A stretch of 17,274 nt of DNA from Methanomassiliicoccaceae archaeon (GTDB lineage Archaea; Thermoplasmatota; Thermoplasmata; Methanomassiliicoccales; Methanomethylophilaceae): NCBI GenBank assembly GCA_009776625.1, contig WRNL01000015.1, positions 1-17,274 of the forward strand, written 5' to 3'. A program made the translations under genes and the position numbers. Within the stretch, counting starts at the first letter, position 1. Every line of letters starts with the position of its first letter. Below are positions 13,049 to 17,274 of this stretch, piece after piece. The notes beneath the pieces were generated by a model. The model had not been told where the DNA came from and did no database searches. It saw only the letters and a program-made list of their open reading frames with translations.

Positions 13049-13813
13049 ATGAACGAGATGAAAAGACTGAGGAAACTTGCGCTGGAAGGCGACGCGGAGG
13101 CCGGGTGCGAGCTCGGCCTCATGTACGAGAACGGGGAGGGCGTGCGCCAGGACTACAAAGAGGCGGAGAGGTGGTACCGGCTCTTCGCCGAAAGGGGGGA
13201 CCACGTCGCGCAACTCTACCTGGGAGGGCTGTACTACGAGGGCGACGGCGTCCGCCAGGATTACAAAGAAGCTATGAGGTGGTTCAGATTGTCCGCTGAT
13301 CAGGGGAACATGCACGCGCAGTTCCTCATCGGCGGGATGTACTTCGACGGGGAGGGCACGCGCCTTGACCACGAGGAGGCGGCGAGATGGTACAGGCTGT
13401 CCGCAGAGCAGGGGGATCCGGTCGCGCAGTTCAACCTGGGCATAATGCACGAGGCGGGGGACGGCGTCCCGCAGAGCGACGAGGAGGCCGTCAGATGGTT
13501 CAGGCTCTCGGCGGATCAGGGGGATCCCGCCGGGCAGAACGCCCTCGGCTTCATGTGCCAGGCCGGGAAAGGAGGATGCGAGCAGAGCCACGAGGAGGCC
13601 GTCAGGCTGTTCCTGCTAGCAGCGGAACAGGATGACGAGAACGCGCAGTACAACCTCGGCGAGGCGTATGAGAACGGGTGGGGCGTGCCTCAGGACTACG
13701 TGACGGCGGCGGAATGGTACCTGCTCGCCTATGAACAGGGGTGCGAGGAGGCGGATGACGCACTCCGGAGGCTGGAGGATGAGGGGCATGTTGTCTTCGA
13801 GGACGAGCTTTGA
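13049..13813 (+). CDS. Sel1-repeat (SLR) protein
   Basis: The 254-residue protein is almost entirely six Sel1-like repeats of 36 residues (one of 37), at about 16-51, 52-87, 88-123, 124-159, 160-196 and 197-232. Each follows A..LG.(M/L)Y..G.GV.QD..EA.RW(Y/F)RL.A.QGD. A short acidic tail ends it. There is no signal peptide or membrane helix, so it is probably cytoplasmic. Sel1 repeats form an alpha-solenoid that binds other proteins; the partner is unknown. The protein is very acidic overall. Sel1 proteins are common in bacteria and eukaryotes and patchy in archaea, so this one may come from transfer from gut or environmental bacteria, which is inference. It is a single-gene unit on the far side of the divergent tRNA gene, with a TATA-like box suggesting a leaderless transcript. 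Confidence 0.92.
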   Translation: MNEMKRLRKLALEGDAEAGCELGLMYENGEGVRQDYKEAERWYRLFAERGDHVAQLYLGGLYYEGDGVRQDYKEAMRWFRLSADQGNMHAQFLIGGMYFDGEGTRLDHEEAARWYRLSAEQGDPVAQFNLGIMHEAGDGVPQSDEEAVRWFRLSADQGDPAGQNALGFMCQAGKGGCEQSHEEAVRLFLLAAEQDDENAQYNLGEAYENGWGVPQDYVTAAEWYLLAYEQGCEEADDALRRLEDEGHVVFEDEL

Positions 13814-13855
13814 TGTTGCGAGGAGCCGGTCGGGCGGAGTTCCCATCGGCGATGA

Positions 13856-13866
13856 TTTAATAATTC
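13856..13866 (+). promoter_or_regulatory. TATA-like box upstream of the small-protein cassette
   Basis: TTTAATAATTC predicts a transcript start near 13890, ahead of all candidate starts of the next gene (13914, 13923, 13944, 13947). Confidence 0.35.
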
Positions 13867-13943
13867 AGGACGCTGTAGGAAAAAATGAGGGGGGATGATG
13901 CGATCCGCCCCCGGTGGTCACCATGAACGCGTTGGAGGGGAAG

Positions 13944-14129
13944 ATGATGAGTGATATTTTTTTCAAATATTACTACGAGCGGCGGATCGAAAGCATGGAT
14001 GACATACAGATGTTAGATAAGCTTGTAAGCGCAGGGCACACCGAATACGTGTTCAACAATGGCAAAGCTTATGCAAAAGCCACTTCCACAGGAAGGATGC
14101 TGCACTCGGTCGTGCCTCAGGGATATTGA
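13944..14129 (+). CDS. Small hypothetical protein (61 residues)
   Basis: I do not recognise a family. From ATG 13944 (MMSDIFFKYYYERRIESMDD) the protein is 61 residues, with an aromatic-rich N-terminus and a GKAYAKATSTGRMLHSVV tail. It has no signal peptide, cysteine pair or membrane helix. GGAGGGG at 13934-13940 favours ATG 13944 or 13947. An ATG at 13923 preceded by GGTGGT (13913-13918) is the main alternative and would add seven residues; GTG 13914 is less likely. It is the first of three short genes in the same direction whose base composition looks less GC-rich than the flanking operons. Confidence 0.55.
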   Translation: MMSDIFFKYYYERRIESMDDIQMLDKLVSAGHTEYVFNNGKAYAKATSTGRMLHSVVPQGY

Positions 14130-14149
14130 AATCGTCTTGAGCTGATGCC

Positions 14150-14284
14150 ATGTCGGTCAAAACCTGGTGGGGCTGGGTTCCTAATATATCCGGCGATGTG
14201 TGCGACAACTCGTATGTCGAACAGCAGATTGCCAAAAACAAAGGCAAGCGCGATTATTCGTACGAGTCCCAGAGAACAAAGTGA
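14150..14284 (+). CDS. Small hypothetical protein (44 residues), coupled to the next gene
   Basis: ATG 14150 opens MSVKTWWGWVPNISGDVCDN and continues to a Lys/Arg/Tyr-rich tail. Third-position G+C in this frame is about 28 of 43 codons, higher than in the competing frame from 14145. The stop TGA (14282-14284) overlaps a GTG start at 14281 as GTGA, the same coupling seen in the ABC operon. No Shine-Dalgarno sequence is obvious, and no family is recognised. An alternative is that it and the next frame were once a single gene split by a frameshift. Confidence 0.45.
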   Translation: MSVKTWWGWVPNISGDVCDNSYVEQQIAKNKGKRDYSYESQRTK

Positions 14285-14898
14285 CGGCATCGGCACCGTG
14301 GGGCACAGTGGAGATAATCATCCGCGGCAAGCGTGGGATATGTTCGCTTAGAATCATAGATACAATCGTCGAAAACGAAGAGGAAAGACATGTAATGATG
14401 GTGAATGCCTGGAGGGAATTCAGAAGTATGCTGGATTCCTGCTCGGACGAGCCTATAAATTGCGTTGCCATGGATCGACCCATCCTCACAGAGGGTTCTT
14501 GCGTAGAGCAGTCTGTAGTAAGAGAGTTCATAGACACGATGGAAGGGATATCCGACACCGGGACATACATAAGGCCGATATCCGGCAAGCTGGAATATTG
14601 GGAACAGCGGATGAAAGGGGCGATAAAGACATACAATCTCACAAGGGTCAACCACCTGTATGGAACGAGGTTCTTGGATCTGTATGCTGAAGAGCTGGAG
14701 GATGATATCGACCGCCTCAGGAGAACTATGGACGTCCGATACCGTAAGGCAGAGGTGGTCTACGAGAACATCATGAGCCTTTCAGAAGCCGAGTACAAGA
14801 GCAAATCCCATAATGTCAGCGATAGATTGTTGAAATACACAATCTGCATGCTGTTCATAACCGCCGCTGCCGCCGTGGCGGGCATATTCCTGCATTGA
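14281..14898 (+). CDS. Tail-anchored coiled-coil hypothetical protein
   Basis: From GTG 14281 the protein has 205 residues. It opens with a short beta-like segment (PWGTVEIIIRGKRGICSLRI), then a long charged helical region (about 95-180: WEQRMKGAIKTYNL, DLYAEELEDDIDRLRRTMDV, RYRKAEVVYENIMSLSEAEY) and a single C-terminal transmembrane helix (about 186-204: YTICMLFITAAAAVAGIFL) ending in a lone His. This topology, soluble helical N-terminus with a tail anchor, places it on the cytoplasmic face of the membrane. Related tail-anchored helical proteins occur in many contexts, so function is not assigned. The frame is open upstream to an ATG at 14200, but that extension is unlike the rest and the GTGA overlap supports 14281. 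A hairpin follows at 14912-14946. Confidence 0.7.
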   Translation: MTASAPWGTVEIIIRGKRGICSLRIIDTIVENEEERHVMMVNAWREFRSMLDSCSDEPINCVAMDRPILTEGSCVEQSVVREFIDTMEGISDTGTYIRPISGKLEYWEQRMKGAIKTYNLTRVNHLYGTRFLDLYAEELEDDIDRLRRTMDVRYRKAEVVYENIMSLSEAEYKSKSHNVSDRLLKYTICMLFITAAAAVAGIFLH

Positions 14899-14911
14899 CC
14901 AGCAGTTTCCT

Positions 14912-14946
14912 CAGCCTTCCTGTGCTGTTCTCGGACAGCACGGCTG
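14912..14946 (+). terminator. Strong hairpin after the tail-anchored protein gene
   Basis: GTGCTGT at 14922-14928 pairs exactly with ACAGCAC at 14935-14941 (loop TTCTCGG... of six bases). A further CAGCC/GGCTG pair (14912-14916 with 14942-14946) extends the stem across a five-base bulge. No T-run follows, so termination is plausible but unproven; a structured RNA element is the alternative. Confidence 0.4.
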
Positions 14947-14957
14947 GACGCTACAAA

Positions 14958-14968
14958 CCTTAAAATAG
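14958..14968 (+). promoter_or_regulatory. Possible promoter of the sulfur/Fe-S operon
   Basis: CCTTAAAATAG is the better of two TATA-like stretches before the cysteine desulfurase gene; the other is TATTATTCATAT at about 14985-14996. The gene has its own ribosome site, so a leadered transcript is expected from either. Confidence 0.3.
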
Positions 14969-15041
14969 TGCGTACCCCACTCCGTATTATTCATATCAAA
15001 ACAGTATGAAATAGAGATAATCTACAGAAACGGTGATAACA

Positions 15042-16226
15042 ATGCCCGACACCATCTACCTGGACGATGCCGCCACTACTAGAATGAGGCCCGAGGTCCT
15101 TGACGCCATGATGCCGTACCTCACGGAGATGTACGGCAACCCGTCGAGCATCCATTCCTTCGGCGCCCAATGCAACGCGGCCTGCGAGAAAGCGAGGAAG
15201 ACGATAGCAGGCCTCATCAACGCCAAGGACAACGAGATCTACTTCACCTCTGGCGGCACCGAGTCCGACAACTGGGCCATAAAGTCCGTGGCCTATATGA
15301 AAAAAGACAAGGGCCGGCACATCATAACCTCGGCGATAGAGCACCATGCGGTCATGGAGACGTGCGAGGCCCTCATCCGGGAAGGTTTCGAGGTCACATT
15401 CGTCGGCGTGGACGAGATGGGCATAATAAAGATGGACGATCTGAGGGCCGCCATCCGCCCGGACACGGTATTGATCTCCGTGATATACGCCAACAACGAG
15501 ATCGGCACGATACAGCCCATAAGGGAGATCGGGGAGCTCGCACGGTCCAAGGGCGTGCTGTTCCACACCGACGCGGTGCAGGCGTTCGGGCACGTCCCGA
15601 TAGACGTGGAGGCGGAGAAGATAGACATGCTGAGCGCCAGCGCGCACAAGGTCAACGGGCCCAAGGGCGTGGGCATGCTGTACATGAGGAACAGCGCGAG
15701 GATCCCGCCCATGGTGCACGGCGGGCCTCACGAGAGGAGGAGGCGGGCGGGGACGCTGAACGTCCCCGGGATAGTCGGGTTCGGCAAGGCGGCTGAGCTC
15801 GCCGGTGCGGGCATGCCCGAGAACATGGCCAAGGTGACGGCGATGAGGGACTACCTCATAGACAGGATACTGGCGGAGATACCCCATTCCAGGCTCAACG
15901 GCGACAGGGTGAGGAGGCTCCCCGGGAACGCCAACATCAGCTTCAGGTACATAGAGGGGGAGTCTATGCTCATGATGGTCGACATGAAGGGCATAGCGGC
16001 CTCGACCGGGTCCGCATGTGCGTCCGGCTCGCTGGACCCGTCACATGTGCTCCTCGCGATCGGGCTGCCGCACGAGATAGCCCACGGGTCCCTGAGGATG
16101 ACCATGTCCGAACGGACGACCAAGGAGGAGCTAGACTACACCGTCGAGGCGCTCAAGGAGGTCGTGGGCAAGCTGAGGTCGATGTCCCCGTTGTACGAGG
16201 ACGCGGTCAAGAACAAGGAGGTGTGA
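15042..16226 (+). CDS. iscS: Cysteine desulfurase, NifS/IscS family
   Basis: This 394-residue PLP enzyme converts cysteine to alanine and passes the sulfur, as a persulfide, to Fe-S scaffolds or tRNA-modifying enzymes. Visible landmarks: YLDDAATTRM and YGNPSSIHSFG near the N-terminus, FTSGGTESDNWAIK (the PLP phosphate loop), EHHAV (His101-His102), FHTDAVQAFGH (Asp177, which contacts the PLP nitrogen), SAHKVNGPKGVG with PLP lysine 203, GGPHERRRRAGTLN, and the flexible catalytic loop STGSACASG with Cys326. Length is normal for the family. ATG 15042 is preferred over GTG 15033 because GGTGAT sits four bases upstream of it. The scaffold gene starts two bases after its stop, so the two are co-expressed. 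nifS would be an equally fair name. Confidence 0.95.
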   Translation: MPDTIYLDDAATTRMRPEVLDAMMPYLTEMYGNPSSIHSFGAQCNAACEKARKTIAGLINAKDNEIYFTSGGTESDNWAIKSVAYMKKDKGRHIITSAIEHHAVMETCEALIREGFEVTFVGVDEMGIIKMDDLRAAIRPDTVLISVIYANNEIGTIQPIREIGELARSKGVLFHTDAVQAFGHVPIDVEAEKIDMLSASAHKVNGPKGVGMLYMRNSARIPPMVHGGPHERRRRAGTLNVPGIVGFGKAAELAGAGMPENMAKVTAMRDYLIDRILAEIPHSRLNGDRVRRLPGNANISFRYIEGESMLMMVDMKGIAASTGSACASGSLDPSHVLLAIGLPHEIAHGSLRMTMSERTTKEELDYTVEALKEVVGKLRSMSPLYEDAVKNKEV

Positions 16227-16228
16227 GG

Positions 16229-16678
16229 ATGCAATACAGCGCGAAGGTGATGGACCACTTCACCAACCCCAGGAACGTGGGGGAGATAGAGGACGCGAGC
16301 GGCGTCGGCACAGTGGGCAACGCGAAGTGCGGGGACATCATGAGGGTGTACCTCGACATAGACGACGACGGCTTCATAAAAGACGTGAAGTTCAAGACGT
16401 TCGGTTGCGGCGCGGCCGTGGCCACCAGCAGCATGGCGACCGAGCTCATCAAAGGGAAACACATCAACGAGGCCCTCAAGCTCACCAACAGGAGCGTGAT
16501 GGACGCCCTCGACGGCCTGCCGTCGATCAAGGTCCACTGCTCCGTCCTCGCGGAGGAGGCGGTGCGTGCGGCGCTGTGGGACTACGCCGAGAAGAAGGGC
16601 ATCAGCATAGACGGCCTGGAGAAGCCCGCTGACGACATACACGACAGCCACCACGAGGACCTCCAAGAAGAAGACTGA
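16229..16678 (+). CDS. iscU: Fe-S cluster scaffold protein, IscU/NifU-N family
   Basis: The 149-residue protein assembles Fe-S clusters from the sulfur supplied by the desulfurase upstream. The three family cysteines are Cys34 (GNAKCGDIM, with the conserved Asp36), Cys60 (KTFGCGAAVATSS) and Cys103 (KVHCSVLAEEA). The N-terminal YSAKVMDHFTNPRNVGEIED block and the ELIKGK segment also fit the family. A His/Asp/Glu-rich tail extends beyond the usual IscU end. The C-terminal Nfu domain of true NifU is absent, so it is the short IscU type. A very strong ribosome site (GGAGGTG, 16217-16223) sits at the end of the desulfurase gene. The cysteine synthase gene starts five bases after its stop. Confidence 0.95.
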   Translation: MQYSAKVMDHFTNPRNVGEIEDASGVGTVGNAKCGDIMRVYLDIDDDGFIKDVKFKTFGCGAAVATSSMATELIKGKHINEALKLTNRSVMDALDGLPSIKVHCSVLAEEAVRAALWDYAEKKGISIDGLEKPADDIHDSHHEDLQEED

Positions 16679-16683
16679 CCGAG

Positions 16684-17274
16684 ATGATACACGAGAGCCT
16701 GACGGGCCTCATAGGGGGGACCCCCCTGCTGAGGCTCAGGAACATCGAGAGGGAGCACGGCCTCGATGCAAGGGTGGTCGCCAAGCTGGAGTCCAGGAAC
16801 CCCACGGGCAGCGTGAAGGACCGGGCGGCGCTCGCGATGGTCGACGACGCGGAGCGGAGGGGGCTGATCGACAGGGGCTCGACCTTGATAGAGCCGACGT
16901 CCGGCAACACCGGGATCGGGCTCGCGGCGATAGCCGCCTCCAGGGGGTACAGGCTCATCCTCACGATGCCGGACACGATGAGCGCAGAGCGCCGCGCCCT
17001 CCTCGCGGCGTACGGGGCCGAGCTCGTCCTCACTCCTGGCGGGGAGGGGATGAGAGGCGCGATTTCCAGGGCGGAAGGGCTCGCTAAGGAGATTCCGGGG
17101 GCGGTCATACCCGGTCAGTTCACGAACCCGGCGAACCCGAGGTTCCACGAGCTCACGACGGGGCCGGAGATATGGGAGGGGACTGGCGGCGGCGTGGACA
17201 TTCTGGTCGCGGGTGTCGGAACCGGCGGGACCATCACCGGCGCCGGGAGGTACCTCAAGTCCAGGAACCCCGGC
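16684..17274 (+). CDS. cysK: Cysteine synthase (O-acetylserine sulfhydrylase family), 3' end cut by window
   Basis: This PLP enzyme makes cysteine from O-acetylserine (or O-phosphoserine, in some archaea) and sulfide. The 197 visible residues include LIGGTPLLRLR, KLESRNPTGSVKDRAAL with PLP lysine 45, EPTSGNTGIGLAAIAA (substrate carboxylate loop TSGNTG, 72-77), GQFTNPANPRFHE and VGTGGTITGAGRYLK (PLP phosphate loop GTGGT). The frame runs off the window end without a stop; a complete enzyme would have roughly 100 more residues. It follows the scaffold gene by five bases, in a gene order (desulfurase, scaffold, cysteine synthase) that links cysteine synthesis to sulfur mobilisation. A serine acetyltransferase might lie just beyond the window. 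A cystathionine beta-synthase type cannot be excluded from this half. Confidence 0.92.
   Translation, partial: MIHESLTGLIGGTPLLRLRNIEREHGLDARVVAKLESRNPTGSVKDRAALAMVDDAERRGLIDRGSTLIEPTSGNTGIGLAAIAASRGYRLILTMPDTMSAERRALLAAYGAELVLTPGGEGMRGAISRAEGLAKEIPGAVIPGQFTNPANPRFHELTTGPEIWEGTGGGVDILVAGVGTGGTITGAGRYLKSRNPG

Noticed and set aside
14145..14351. 68-codon frame overlapping the 44-residue small gene
   Set aside because: Third-position G+C is lower, composition is unlike a protein (Pro/Ser/Arg/Thr-rich), and it lacks the GTGA coupling of the competing frame.

Overview
The window looks like a GC-rich archaeal chromosome segment. My best guess is a host-associated Thermoplasmata methanogen of the Methanomassiliicoccales type. 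The archaeal signs are AT-rich TATA-like boxes about 25 bases ahead of presumed transcript starts, two apparently leaderless genes, GGAGG/GGTGAT ribosome binding sites, two wHTH-DUF4443 regulators (a mostly archaeal family), and surface proteins built from BIG2, PQQ-like propeller and DUF4430-like modules. All 16 complete genes end in TGA. The genus is inference; no marker gene here settles it.

Layout. (1) 2-1552: end of a membrane-anchored BIG2 surface protein, followed by a hairpin terminator. (2) 1755-4117: a six-ribbon zinc-ribbon-array protein with a C-terminal helix-turn-helix (HTH), then a wHTH-DUF4443 regulator, then a frameshifted relic of a second DUF4443 gene. Two copies of a 37-base repeat (34/37 identical) bracket the regulator and the relic. 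(3) 4118-4686: about 570 bases without a convincing gene, holding hairpins, a terminator, a probable promoter and an 8-codon leader ORF. (4) 4687-11147: a five-gene operon with overlapping or nearly abutting genes: a DUF4430-like/BtuF-type binding protein, a DUF4430-like/PQQ-propeller membrane protein, a BtuC-type permease, a BtuD-type ATPase, and a seven-ribbon zinc-ribbon/HTH protein. (5) 11275-12698: a second zinc-ribbon-array/HTH gene overlapping a second wHTH-DUF4443 gene. (6) 12855-12941, minus strand: tRNA-Leu(GAG) with encoded CCA and a 16-base palindrome in its promoter. (7) 13049-13813: a Sel1-repeat protein. (8) 13944-14898: two small unknown proteins and a tail-anchored coiled-coil protein. 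(9) 15042-17274: cysteine desulfurase, IscU/NifU scaffold and cysteine synthase (cut by the window end).

How they may work together. The ABC operon probably imports a corrinoid or another metal chelate, and its surface components carry a domain that resembles the cobalamin-contacting domain of transcobalamins. The most unusual theme is a paralogous family of proteins made of tandem CxxC...CPxC zinc ribbons at about 35-residue spacing, each with a C-terminal HTH-like tail. There are three in 17 kb. Two sit next to wHTH-DUF4443 regulators and one is translationally coupled to the transporter ATPase. I read this as a possible regulatory or metal-responsive system of tandem zinc ribbons; that function is inference. 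The last cluster supplies cysteine, mobilises its sulfur and builds Fe-S clusters.
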